64,000 nt of DNA from Edolisoma coerulescens (lineage: Eukaryota > Chordata > Aves > Passeriformes > Campephagidae), in the NCBI GenBank assembly GCA_013397115.1, contig VWZW01001381.1, positions 310,001 through 374,000 of the forward strand. Direction: 5' to 3'. The translations under genes were made by a program, and so were the position numbers. This document shows positions 1-12,550 of this stretch, piece by piece. Every line of letters starts with the position of its first letter. The first letter of the stretch is position 1. Under the pieces are notes generated by a model that was given only the letters and a program-made list of their open reading frames with translations, was not told the origin of the DNA and ran no database searches.

Positions 1-2771
1 TTAGGTCACTCGCTGTGGGAAGGAGGGATAACACACCTGGCTTTCACTAATCACTCCCAGATGATTTTTCAGTAGAAAAGCACAAACAAACATAAAAAAC
101 AGTAAAGAATGTGTGAAAACAGAGAGTCTCACACCATTTAGATAATGATGATTTATTTTTAAGTGCTCCAGAAGTCAAATTCTTTCCTTTCTGGTCAACA
201 ACAAGGCTCAGGCTGGGGAAAACAGTAGGTCCATCAATAGAAAGCTAAAACTGCTTCTGTTGCAAGCAATCAGCTGTCAGGGAATACATACAGTTTTCAG
301 TTTTCCATCGTGGAAGCAGGAATGTTAAGATCTGAGCTGGCCTCTTGGTCAAACTCTCACCATATCTCCTGAAACGATAACCACTGTGTAGCCTTCATGA
401 GAAATCAGTCTCTGTGCTAAAGCAAGTGGCAGTTCTGTGGCCTTATGTAGCTACCAATCTGTGTAACTCACACTTTGTCATCTGTCTTCCAAAGAGACTC
501 CAAGTGTATATAACCTTGCATCCACTTTACAGGTATGAAGCTAGGATCAGCAAAGTCAGTTTCCCTACTGCTCTGTGTTCCCTCCCTCCTACAGGTACAG
601 TCAACAAATTGTCTTCTGTTCTGACTGGCTCTAAATCGTATTCCACTTTTCCATGGCATCAGTGATAAAACAGAGGTTCCCATTCTGTGGCCCGTGGTTA
701 CAATCAGAGCAAGTTACTGGTCACATCAACCTAGATTTCCTTTTTTGTTTTTGCAGCCACTGAAAGAAAAAGCAAATACTGATGATGGAGGTTTTCAAAG
801 GCAGAACAGAGGGAAAATGCCCCAAACTTATTGGCTTTCAATGGCAGTAGGTCTCTAAATTGCACTTTATGACTTTGAAAATCTCCAAAGTATTTGCCAA
901 ATGCTGTTTTTGCACAGACAGCTCTTGCAATTATTGCACTAGAAGAATGTGACCTCTCAGTGAAGAATAGATGATCATCGTGTGATCATGATCTAGAAAG
1001 AGGGCACCTGTGAATTGATCTGTGTTGAAATGAGGTCCCAGTCAAAATATTTATTTCTAGTGCTGATGGCTTCAAAGATATTAATTGTAATCTTACTTTT
1101 TCTGGTTCCAACTGTCTGGAAAGGCTTTTCTTTGCACTCACTTTGGAGTGAAAGGAGCAGATTTTTGACTTTAAGAAGGGTGCAATTCTCAGTGCAGTAT
1201 TCCAGTGATGGCACACTGGTTCCAGTATCTGTTGTACTCACTTCATGTTCTGTTCATTTTTCTGGCAGCTGGCAGGCACCAGTCACTGGGTACTGTAGAC
1301 ATATCTCTTAAGCCCATGAGGAGATAAGTCACCACATACTGATTTTTAATTAATTTAATGAGATGCAGCAGGAAAAACAAATATAGCAATAGGCTTTCTG
1401 CTTTCTCATTGCCATTGGAAGTTGCATTTTTCAAGAATTAAACACACAACAAAGTTATGATTTCTGCAATTTAATCTAAGGATTGATGCAAGAACTGTTC
1501 TCTTAAGTGCAGTTGCAAGGCCTGTTATGATCTTTTCCAAATCAGTGTCTCCCAACAGCAGATATCAAATAGATCATGCTGGTTCCAAAGGTCCCAGAAG
1601 AGATCTGTACTTCTAATTGCACAGTTCCCCAGTGGTCATGCCCTAATGCACACACCTACACCTACCAGTTTGCACTCTTCCTAAATAAGACCTCATGGTA
1701 ATGTATTCCTTCTCACTTTGACAGACATATACATATATTTATATATATATATGTGTGTGTGTGTGTGTAAAACCAGCAGGAAACCGACCTGCAAACAAAA
1801 TTTCTTTGACTGAGACTCAACAGGCACCACATAAACTAAAAGTAATGGCTCCTGGCAAGGATTACGAAAAGACGGCAGGAAGGACCTTGAAGACATTACT
1901 GTGACCTTCGTGGACTGATGGAGGAAGAAAGTACGATCAGCCCACTGAGTGCAGCCTCACAGACTGGGGCAGTGCAGGACCACTGTGGCGTGTAGTGCCA
2001 AGGAGGAGCCCTCCCCAGCAGCACACAGCTGGGCCTTTTCTCTGTCTCAAACGCAAGACACTTTTAGGAAGAGCAGTGAGACACTTTCCCATTAAAATTA
2101 ATGCAGCCAGGTGCATTGGCACCGTCTACAGTACATCCAACAGCAACCAGCATGCTCCCAAGATCTGGTTTGGCAAGGTATTTTAATTCCCTTTTTATCT
2201 TCTTATTGAAGAGAATGGCTGTTGGACTGCTGCTCACGGCACACAATTGCCCCTTATGCTTGAATATCCTTTCATCTCGCTGAAGATCTCTGGCTGGAAG
2301 GTGCAGAGGCGGCAGGCAGGCTTTAAACATCTACCTGGGTAATTGCAGTGGCACTTAACGAACTCCTGGCCTGGCTTCTGTGGGTAAAACCCGGCAGAAG
2401 CGGATCTGAGAGGGTCCGCGCTTTATTTCCTCCCGCGCAGTCCCCCCACAGGGCCGCGGCCCAGGCCTCTCTACCACACACGACGCCCTCCGGGCCCCGA
2501 GACGCTGCCCCGGCCCCTGCGTCCCTCCCTCGGCCGCGGGCCCGGCGCGGAGCCCGCCGGCCGCCCCTCACCGCCTGCACCCCCGGGCCTCACCCCACAT
2601 CGCCACATCACTACTGCAACGCGCCCCGCAGCCCTCAGGCAGCGGCACCCGCGCCTCCCGTGATCAGGGCTGCTCCGGGCACGGCTGCACCTGCCCTGCC
2701 CTGCTCTGCCCCCGCTCTGCCCGGCCCGGCCCGGCCCGACCGGCGGCCGGTCCCTCCCGCGCAGCCCTTAC
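1..2771 (-). other. FAM234B: FAM234B intron 1 (5' portion)
   Basis: This stretch follows the FAM234B exon 1 donor on the minus strand and should be intron 1. I looked for exon 2, which in vertebrates encodes an acidic Asp/Glu/Ser-rich cytoplasmic segment after the LKLPG junction, and saw no such reading frame, so exon 2 must lie beyond the left edge. Contents are mixed-composition sequence, one AT/GT microsatellite near 1.75 kb, and the GC-rich CpG-island flank from about 2.4 kb. The small open frames here show no protein-like features. Confidence 0.6.
1733..1768. repeat. (AT)n(GT)n compound microsatellite
   Basis: A run of AT dinucleotides passes directly into about eight GT dinucleotides inside FAM234B intron 1. 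It is a simple repeat with no other feature attached. Confidence 0.9.
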
Positions 2772-2808
2772 CCGGCAGCTTCAGCGCCCGGGACAGCACC
2801 GTAGCCAT
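2772..2808 (-). CDS. FAM234B: FAM234B first coding exon (partial gene)
   Basis: Minus-strand ATG at 2808-2806 encodes MATVLSRALKLPG, with the last Gly codon split in phase 1 by a GTAAGG donor at 2771. From memory this matches the start of vertebrate FAM234B (KIAA1467), a single-pass membrane protein of about 620 residues with an FG-GAP/beta-propeller-like ectodomain. Its function is poorly defined. The start context is favourable (A at -3, G at +4). Only this 37-nt exon lies in the window: the cytoplasmic acidic segment, transmembrane helix and ectodomain are encoded beyond the left edge. The orientation relative to HEBP1 is head-to-head, as in human. The assignment rests on 13 residues plus the junction position, CpG island and synteny, which agree. 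Confidence 0.85.
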
Positions 2809-2862
2809 GCTTGACACAGCAGTACGCACGCGCGCCGCCCGCCCGCCCCGCGCCTCCCCGCG

Positions 2863-2884
2863 GCCTGCTGGGAATTGTAGTTCC
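2863..2884 (-). promoter_or_regulatory. ZNF143/THAP11-type (SBS2) promoter element
   Basis: Read on the minus strand this is AACTACAATTCCCAGCAGGC, very close to the well-known SBS2/M4 promoter motif bound by ZNF143 and THAP11 (core ACTACAATTCCCAGC). It sits about 55-75 bp upstream of the FAM234B ATG inside the CpG island, the usual place for this element. The match is read directly; binding is inferred. Confidence 0.85.
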
Positions 2885-2960
2885 CGGGCGTGAGAGGGGC
2901 CGTGGCCCTTCGTGCCCCTGATGACCTGGACGGGCAGAGACCCGCAGGGCGGGGCGGGCC

Positions 2961-5900
2961 GCGAGCCGTGACCGAGGGCAGCCCGGGTCTCCACAGCCTG
3001 CACGGCTGTGTGGGCACAGACAGATGGAAAACAGGCTTGTCATCCTGAGGGCTTTGCACAGAAAGTCCTTTTAAATTGTTCTTGCTATGAATATATACCT
3101 TCATTCTTGGAAAGCTTTTGGTTGGAAGAAATCTAGTTGTTTCCATTTTATTTTGCAACTGTATTTTATTGTGTTGTATTTTTTTTTTTTATTTTATTTT
3201 ACTGTTGTCATTGATTAATTACAAAAGATGGCCAGGTTGTTTTCCAAAGCTGTCCTCAATCATCACCGCAGCCTTCCGAGGTCCGTGAAGAAGTGAACTC
3301 TCCCTTTACCACAATGGGGAAATTGAGCAAGGAGGGTTTTGTGGCTTTCCCCAAAGCCACAAGGCTCCAGCTTCCTGATTCCCAGGCCCACATGTGGGCC
3401 ATCTAACACTGCCACTTCTTCAAGTCATGATTTGTGTGAGAACTCAAAACGCAATGTCCTTTGTCACTGAATAAGAGGAAGGAGTATTGGCTAAATACAT
3501 CTGAAGGGACTCCGCTTGGCTAATGAACGCATCACATTTCCTCAGCATCTGCTGCTGCTCTTGCTTTCCCCTGTTTCAGGTGCTGTTTCTGCAAATAATG
3601 GACTTAGTCTTTCATGTCCAGGTCTGTCCTGGAACTCCTTAAGTAGTAACAACAAATAAGGAGCAGAAGAGAGACACCAAGTGGTCTAGCTGGTGAAGAG
3701 AATTTTTTTCAGATATGAATGGGAAAGAGAATAGTTCTGATCCAAAATCTTTCGGTACCAGAGGGGTTTTTTTCCACTGATGTCACCAGGCTTCAGAGAG
3801 AGACCTACCTGAGAACACAGCACTTGCGGGGGCAGTCCCAGGTGCCAAACTCTGGAGAAGCCATCAGAGTTGTTGTTATACTTTCCCTTCCAGGTCTTTC
3901 TGAATACAGAGTCTTTCTGTTCCATATGCCATTTCCTGTCCTCCAGGCTTTGATTTAAGACCAGTGACAGTCCTGTATCTATGTAAATATTTACAGGATA
4001 GATCCTGGATCCTTTTCAAGTCTCAGTTAGCATAAGCCTGTGACAGACAGGGCAAGAGCTGTCCAGCAGGGTGACTCCTTCTAAGAAAATGCTTCTGGTA
4101 CCAATTAGAGCTGGGAGCAAAGGAATGGCAGAAAACAGCCAGAAGCAGGAACTGGGAAGTCTGGTGTCCTCATTTGTGATCTTCTAACATCTGGCACACA
4201 CACACATACAGTGCAAAAGCCCATAGTTTGCAATGCTTTTACATTTGTAGTACAGCATAGCCCACTCTTAATTTCATGCCTCCCCACAAAAAAGGCTTGT
4301 TCCCCAAGCCCAAAATTCTCAGTGAGGCTAATGGATTGCAAGGACAAGTGATTTATGGTTAAACTGATGCTTTTGAGGAACATATGACTAAGCAATATGT
4401 TCAGGGGATTTAATGATTTGCAAAGCATGAGAAATGAAGTTTTCCTTCTTTACACTGTGAATGTAAGCTGATTTGCATATAAATTGGACCTGTCAAGTGT
4501 TCTAGTATCAATCAAAAAGTTGAAAATAGATCATTAATTTATGTGAATGTCACTGTTCATTTTATTTATTTTTTTTCCAAAGCAGTTTGAAAAAGCCAGA
4601 TGCTGAAAAATGAGATACTTGGGGTTAAGCTTGGAAGTCTGAGAGCTTTGTGTAGACAATGTGGTCATTTAGAAAAATGTTACAAGCCAAAAAGCATGAA
4701 AATACACAGCCACCGGCCCCTCATTGGCGTTAAGCCTGTGCCACCCCTTGCTTCTCGCCACCTGTCTGCCAGAGATTACAGCCTTTTCCAGCCTGCTGGC
4801 ACAGAAACCTCTGGTTGCTCCTTGACCCTGAAAGGAGCCACATTAAACGCTGCTATTTAAGGTCCTCAAGCTAGAGAAGGTCACTCACGCAGAGCTGCAC
4901 AATGGACTGATTGCATACGCAGCTCTGCTGTAAGATCAGAGGGGCCATCACCTCCTGACAGGCTGCTGGGGCAGGAGCTGTTCTCAGCTGTACCTTTTTC
5001 CAGGTGTCCAGAGGGAAGAAATGACCTGTATCTTTGCAGTCCTATTAGTGCTAAGCTAATGCTTTCACCTGTTTTATTTATCCCATCCTTCTATTCTGCA
5101 TGGCTATGTGACAAGGCCAGGAACACCATCCTCTTTCCTCCTGCGCCTGGCTGAGTCCTTCCATGACAGAGTCGTCACACAGGAGTAGACATTGCAATAA
5201 ATAGGAAATGCTTGTTCAAACAAAAAAATAAATACAATCAAGCAGCGAAGGATAACAGTAAGAAACAATAAAGGCAATTAAACTCAGGAAAAGTGATAAT
5301 AACATTTCTAGCAGGTGGAAAACAGCAGGCACACTTCGGGAAGTTTTAAGTAGTGCAGATGACCATGGAGTTTCTAATGAACCCATGCAGTAAAACCAAC
5401 ACCAGTTCACCCTAGCATGAGAAAAGGACAAAAGATGGTCAGAACTGTACAAAAGTTTCAGCTGTGCAGCACCTGAGGTTGTGGGATGTGCCCACATACT
5501 GCCTTCATATGGGCTGGCATGGGGTGTGTTAGTTGAGTTTCTGCCGAGGGCTGCCCCAGCCGAACTCCTGATGGGTCTGTCTCTAGTCTCAGTGTTGTTC
5601 TCCCAGTGCTGGGCACTCTGTGGCTGAGAGCCCAGAGGGAAGCACCCAGCGGTGTCTGAACTGGAGAAACAGTAAAGAGAAAGAGAGGGTAGATAATAAG
5701 GGGATGTGTTATACAAAAGGGAAGGCAGCACCTGCTGCAAAATCCCACAAACTGCCCAGCAGCAAGCATACATCTTCATGTGCCACTGGGAATTGCCCTC
5801 TTCCCTCTGAGCAGCTGGGTCTGCCAACACCGGGTGGATGTGCGCTGTGAAGTGCCATCAGGTTTGCTCAGCCGGTGTCTCTGCATTGTGCCCCCACAGA

Positions 5901-8416
5901 GGGGTTCTTGCTCGGAGCATTCAAGCTGGTGTCCCCATCTCACACTGACCAGCAGCACTTCGCTTCCTCTTAGCAGGGAGATGCAAAGGCATAACAGGAC
6001 TGTGTTTGCCACATGCTGAATGGGGAACAGCTGGAGGCAGATGATTGTTTGGGTTATTTGCCTGTTGCCTGGACATTTTGTTTGCTTGTTTGAGCCCTGA
6101 AAAAATGTGTTTCCAGTTCCTCCGGAGGCTGGTCTGAGTTAAGCCTGTATATTGTGCACTGATTTTAAAAACTGGTGTTTTATAACTTTGCAAATGAGTG
6201 TCCTGCTGTTTCAGTGGCAAGGCTCCATAAATAAGGCAGTCTTCTCAGAAATTTCCCTGCCACAGAGCCAGTGGGACTGGGGGAGCAGGAGCAGCCAAAA
6301 CCACATGCTTCTGGTGTCAGAGAAGCAGATATCCCTGAGTCTGGTTCCAGTGGAACCTCTCCTTGACTGGATTTAAGTGGCTGGCTAAATGATAGTGCTG
6401 GCTGATGTTTATGGACTGCTTAAAAGCCACTCAGCTTCCCTCACGATCAGCTCCTCAGCTGGTTTACACCAGCATCACTCTGTTGCAATCACAATACCGC
6501 ATTTTTAACTGCTCTGTCTGTTATCACTTGCACATGTCCTCTGGTTCCTTACTTCTGGGTGTTTGCTTTTATTCTGAGTGGCTGAACAGTCCTTCGCCCT
6601 GTGAGAAAAGCATCTTTTTCTCACTGTATAGTGCAGCATCTTGGCTGTGGAAAACTGAGTTAAGTAAGAATAGGCTGGTCAGGAAACAGAGAGGGTGTTC
6701 TTGCCAGTTGATACTGGAGAAGTAATATCAAGAAGAATGCAGATTTGGCCAAGGCACTCGCAAGCAGTGCCATGGGTCTAGTCATGAGCCGATGTGTGCA
6801 GCAATTCTGCAGCTTCGGGCTGTGGCGGCTGCACATCCTCTCAAATCACAGCAAAATATCAGTTCGACACAGACATGGGAGCAGAATCAGGGGTTCACCC
6901 CCTGCTTCACAAAATTAATCCCTTTAACGCCTTGCATTTGTTTTGAAATCTCTTTATTAAGTACTGACCAGACCAAAGTCTGTTTGATTTGGCAAGTGCA
7001 GACCTGGGGGAGGGGGTCAAGGGAAAAAAAACAACAACACTGCAGCCGATTCATCCCTCCTTGTTTATTCCACTAGAAATAGATTTGGCAGAGTGCATCA
7101 GGAATGAACTAATCAGCAGGGAATTAATTGGCGTGTTAGTTAAAAGGCAGGAAGAACGTGGTGAACAAATTCATGACTGGATGGCTGGAGGGTTCAAGCA
7201 GCCAGAGGAAAGCACTGCATAGTGGAAACTGTGACTAGTACGAGAAGTCATACAGCCGTGCCAGAGAGCCAGCGGTTGAGGGCTGCCCAAAAGAACTGGG
7301 GGCAAAGATAACACGGGTGTCCTTGGAGACAGAGCTGTTTTTGAGAAAGGCTCCATTGCCCAGGCTTTCCTTCCCATAAGGCTCCCATGTGTGGGGAGAG
7401 ATGGCTAGTTTGCAGGAGCAGGAGGGAGGGGTAAGAGAGGTACAGCTGGAGGAGGCTCCACGGAAAGACTGTGGAAATGTGGAAAGCAGGGAAATGAAGA
7501 GGGACACGTCACTCGTTGAAAGCTGAAATGCAGAGGGGGTGGTAAGGGGAAGAAAGGAGCAGGGAGGCAGAGATTTGGAAGCTTCATCACAGAAGAACTG
7601 GCCTCAAGAGCAAAGGTAATGCTTGTATACAATTCTCTGCCTTCTTTCCCAGGAATGTTTTGTTTCTTCCTCTGGAGGAAACATATCCATACACCTCAGA
7701 AAGAGGTTGTTGTGTTGAGGGACTCTAAAGGCACCTGTGGGAAGAGCCAGGAGAGGAGGGAATATGTGCAGACTGGCATGGATGTGGAGGTTGGAGGATT
7801 GCTACCTACATTTCCAGAGAACAGGGGTGTGCAGAGTGAGAGAAGTAGGGAGAAAGAGAAAGCAAATCCTTAGAGTCAGGCAGACCGTCAGACAGACAGA
7901 CATGGAGAGTGCAAGGTCTGTGAGTGCCTATCTAAAGAGAGAGAGGGAACTTCCTAAGAGGAAGGACCAGGCACTGAATGAGAGAGAGTTGAAGATAAGA
8001 CATATCCTGAAAAAGCAGGCACACCTGGAGAAGAGGCAGAAGGTGAATATTACCTCCTCAAAACCAACAGTATTTTACTAATGTTATGAATTGCAGCAGA
8101 TGTGTTGCAGTAGATGTGTGCTTTGCACTGGGGTGGCTTTTTTTTCTTCTTTATCACCAGTATGGCTGCCTGCTGGCAACAGCATCACCCTGGCTGTCTG
8201 TCATCGGGGCTGTCAGTCAGATCTCCTTGTTTGACAGGATGGTCAGGCTATTTCAGGGATTCAGATGCTCTTCACTTTCACACAACATCCAGGTAGAAAA
8301 CGAATAGTGTAACTCTTAGTTATATGAAAAAGCACTATTTAACTCAAATTTGTAGCCAAACTTGAAAAATTCAGGATATTGTTATTCCTACATATCGTTA
8401 TTCCAACCCCAACCTG

Positions 8417-8447
<31 letters not shown>

Positions 8448-11400
8448 ACCAACACATAGCATTATACCCACACACTTAAACTGAAGAATATTCCATTACA
8501 ATGGGTTTATAACAAAGACTTTTGAAATAGGTGATATACCACTATGGCTGGGTTAATACTGTAGGATCCAATTTTTAAAATTATTTTTGGCCTTTTTCAT
8601 GATCGTTCCACCATTACATAATTCTGAGCGTATGCTAATGTTTCCTTTTTTTTTTCTTGCTTGGAGACCTAAAAAATGCCATCCGCTTTGCAAGTAGAGC
8701 TTGCAAATACTTTGATTGTTCTGGACTCACAGGCTTGGCAGCTTTCTCCTCTAAAAGCTGAGAGACCTTTCAAGATCCCAGGCTGGGAGTCTCACAGAAC
8801 TGGCATTAGAAATTGTATGCAGTTACAATATGGGTTTTTTTTTTTTAATACGAATCTGTTTGGTTTATATAACGTAAACCTTCCTGAACCTAATACATAA
8901 ACCAGAACATTTTAGTTGGGTGTGGGTGAGTAATATAACCTTAAAATATTGCAATGGAAATAAAAGACATAGAAGGAAAAAAAGAGGAATTCCAAGAGTC
9001 TGCAAAAATAGCTTTATTATCTATTGAGATCCTTTACAAAATAGAGAATCTTAAACATACTTTGATGTTTAAATATCCATTATCACTGGAGTGAGAGCTA
9101 CATTTTATGTATTTATGATTTACCTGAGATCAAACTCCCTGATTCACTTAAAAGTATATTTTACTTCTCTGCAAACAACCCAAAATCCAGAATCACTCTT
9201 CAGCTTCAGTCTGAAAGTAGCTCAAAAGGAACTTGGAAAAGTTATGAGAGGAGAACAGACCTAAACAAAAAGCATGAATGTCGTTCACTTGCAGTTCAAG
9301 GTTCAAATGCAGAAAAAAAAATCCTTCATTTTAGGTATCGCTGCAGTGATTGATAGCTCTAATCAACAACATCCTCTTCTCAAAGCAAGCACAGGCTTGA
9401 GCTAACACACTGGGATGCTCGTGCACTCAGGAGAGGGCATGTGTTGAGAGCAGTCAGAAGCACAGGGGAAGGTTTCAAGCCCTCTTGATGTACAAGGGGC
9501 AGGCGAGCTCTGCATCATAAAGCAACAACTCACGTCTGCAACAGGATGAGCGTGTTCTCCTCAGGCTTGAGGGGAGAGAGCTCTCTCTGAAATGAAGCTG
9601 TGTTTGGTACCAGAGGCAGGCAACCTAGGCAAATCCCCCAGATCCTGGCAGGCAGCACAGCCCACAAGCAGTGGTGAACAGTCATCATGCTTGACCTCAG
9701 TTGTTGAAGTCTGGGGCAGATACCAAGGGAATCTCAGTGCTCTGTTGTGATTACCCACTACATTGTAAGGAGGGATGAGCACTGGAAATGGAGCAACAAG
9801 AAACCAAAGGGGTTAATGGGAGAGGGACAGTGACGGGAGTTCAAATCCTGGCAGTACTCCTTTGCTTTGGGGCAGGGATTCTGGCCTGGATGGCACAACT
9901 GCTGATCCCAGCAGGGCTGTGCTCAGGGTATTGAGCTCTTTTATCATGCTGAAGTGAGGAATCAAAAGGTTAAAAGATGAAAAAAATATTGTGTAATAAT
10001 GAGACAAATATGTTGGTCTTCATTGCCTGCAGATGAAGGGAATGTCCAGTGAATCACTGAGCCTACCCTGCTCCAAGGGCAGAATGTGATGTCATTTTCT
10101 GACAGCACTGCATATTATTGTAATAATTAGTAACAATGACAAAGCTAATATGTTGCTATTGTTATTCTCTGCATTTAGGAAAGGGTTTCCATCCACGGAT
10201 GTGAGAGTTCTCCCTGCTTGTCCATCTGTGTTCTACCCTGATAGTACTTCCCAGTGCAACTCTGCAAAAGAACAGAAGACATATTTGAATCAGCTGGGGA
10301 TCTGGTTCCTGTTACAGATGACCCTGCAGACTTTTTCAGCTAGGAACTTTGTTAGTGAATATCCATTTGCTGTCTACAATTCCACCTAAGACAGGGAAGA
10401 CTGCTCATTTTCTGTGTGTCTGAGGTATGAGAATCTACTTCAAAGATGATTATAACCTGATGTTTACTGTGATAATAAATTACAGTAGACCCTCAGGAAT
10501 GCGGGGAGCAAAGCTACAAAGAAACTGGTCCGTGAGGGGCCCTGCAAATAGAACATGTGGGTATTGTGATTCATTTGGACACCTGATGTTTTAAAAAGTT
10601 GGAACTCAAGTACGGTGGATTTTCAGTATCAGATGTAGGTGGAATTTATTACCACACTTCTTTTAACAAAAACAGAAAGATCAAAGTATCCCAGCTGTGG
10701 GGTATTGAAACAAGCGGGAGGTGGAAAGAGTAAGGAATGGACAATCTATTCAGGAAGTTTTCCAATTAGCTTGGAAGCCACACTGTCTCCTTGATGTTGG
10801 CAGCATTTTCAAATCATTTGCAATTAGACACATTGGTGTCTGGTAAGTCCTTTCCCATCAGGGAAGATTAAAAAGGCATGTGCAGGGCATAGTCATTCAA
10901 AGAACGAGAGAGAAAAAAAGCTGTAAAGGCTGGAGCATTTATCTGGAAAAGCTCAGAGGAGGAGGAGGTGTGGTGTCAATGCAAATAGTTTCAAGAAGGT
11001 CCATGAAGACCTTTTCATTATGAGCCTTGATGATATCATCAGACCTTCTTAAAGATCTTTATTTTGGCAGCTCTGAGTTAGGGGGAAGAAAAGGTGTATG
11101 CATGTGGGAGATAGGAAGAAGGTAATTTATTTTCCTTTAAATGAATACTCCAATTAGATGAAGAATACTAAACACAAATTACATCCTGACAGGTGGAAAG
11201 TAGTATTTTTAAAGTATCATGACATTTTCCATTAGTATGGCTATATTCATACTGCTACTTTAAATAGTGGAAAAATAAATGCAGTTTCAATTAAAATGCA
11301 CTAGTGATCAAATGTAAGAAAGGCACAAAATGAAAGGAATTATTTATTTACTGCTTTATCTGCTACAGCTTCTGGTAGGTTTTGAGGTGACTGAATTCTT

Positions 11401-12515
11401 CCCAGATGGTTAGGAGATGAAGGCTATATTATATTCAAAAAGAAATTTAATGTCCTCATATTTTGCAGTGAGATCTTAGGCTTTTGATGCATGTACATAA
11501 ATAGGAGAATAATTTGGATTTTCTGGATGTTCCTGCTTCTCACATGAGCCCCTCCATCACTGTGACTACAGATGACCGAAATCATCACTAAACCCCATGA
11601 ACTTGGCAATGCATTTTTTCTGTTTGCTATGTGCAATATGTGCATAATGGATATTTTCAGCCAATTTCTAGCAGAACAGCTGTTCATGACATTTTTTTTT
11701 TTTTAATTGAAATACCAGATTCAACACTGAGGCACTAATTTATTAGGACAGAATAACAAATTAGCATGAGTAAGCTGTGGAGAGATTGATCTATCCTCTT
11801 ACATTTAGAGACGGTACTTGCCCAGGAGGGCTTGTAGGTTAGGGTTGACTTTCTTGGCTTGGGAATGATGGCCAACTTGAAAGAAAACAAGGAGTTAGGT
11901 AAGTGTTCACATCACTTCATATACCTGTCTGGTTGACTCTGCAGCTTTGCTCAGGAGAAACTGACCCTGTGACACCAGGGCAAGGTGGAGATAGTACATG
12001 GGGGTGGGGTTGCCTTTGAGGCTCCATCACTGGGCAGCATCTAAGATATTGCCACTGGTTAGTGGATCAGATCAAAGAGAACATTTTTTTATTCTGGCCG
12101 CTATAAGACACTTGATAAATGGTTTAATTGTTGTTTACCCTGTTTCTCCCAAATACAAAGTAGGGATGCAGCAATTTTCATACCTCATGGTACCTCCTCC
12201 TGACACTGCTAGAACAATTATAGCTATAAGGTGCTATCCCAACATGGCTACATATGAAACAAAGCTACTTTCCCAGCTGCTGCCAGCTGATGAAGCATCT
12301 CAGTGCCCCTCCATTGCTTGAAAAGGAAGTAAAGTTCATACCTGTGAAAAAGAAAAGTCCCTGTGCTTCTGTAAAACCTAGACTGAGCAACTTGAACAAC
12401 ATTTTAAATAAAAACATCACCAAAGAGAAATTTGGTGTTGTGATGACAGATGGGAAGTGGAGAAAGAGAAGAAAAAAAGAAATAAAGCACTTAGCAAGAC
12501 TTTTTGTCTCCACAG
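2961..12515. other. Intergenic region between FAM234B and the secreted-protein gene
   Basis: About 9.5 kb with no open frame that has protein-like composition or credible splice partners. It contains poly(T) at 3181-3191, a (TG)n microsatellite near 8.43 kb, poly(T) runs near 8650 and 8835, and otherwise unique mixed sequence. The longest frame (204 codons, minus strand, 5216-5830) has random-looking composition and I do not call it. FAM234B and the next gene are divergently transcribed from either side of this interval. Confidence 0.6.
8419..8448. repeat. (TG)n microsatellite
   Basis: About 14 uninterrupted TG dinucleotides in intergenic DNA. Confidence 0.95.
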
Positions 12516-12550
12516 AGACAGGGGGAAGTCAAGACCCTACAACAGCCATC
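12511..12550 (+). other. Splice acceptor and 5' UTR before the secreted-protein start codon
   Basis: A pyrimidine-rich tract ending TTTTTGTCTCCACAG at 12515 is followed by 35 nt of leader before the ATG at 12551. This looks like a true 3' splice site, so the ATG exon is probably exon 2 and a noncoding first exon and promoter should lie upstream. If the acceptor is not used, transcription would start nearby instead. Confidence 0.5.

Larger units (their letters stand above)
2400..2960. promoter_or_regulatory. FAM234B: CpG-island promoter of FAM234B
   Basis: The sequence changes sharply from AT-rich flanks to very GC- and CpG-rich DNA with many CCGG/GCGC/CGCG sites, then returns to AT-rich sequence by about 3.05 kb. 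It covers the FAM234B start codon and first donor, so it is the promoter, 5' UTR and start of intron 1. No TATA box is visible, as expected for a housekeeping CpG promoter. Long open frames on both strands here (for example 2348-2893 plus) come from lack of stop codons in GC-rich DNA. Confidence 0.85.

Noticed and set aside
2348..2893. 181-codon plus-strand open frame at the FAM234B promoter, and overlapping minus-strand frames
   Set aside because: Pro/Ala/Arg-rich translation of CpG-island DNA. The lack of stops follows from base composition, and the real coding exon here is the short minus-strand one.
5216..5830. 204-codon minus-strand open frame
   Set aside because: Random-looking translation rich in Ser/Leu with no motif and no supporting splice or poly(A) context.
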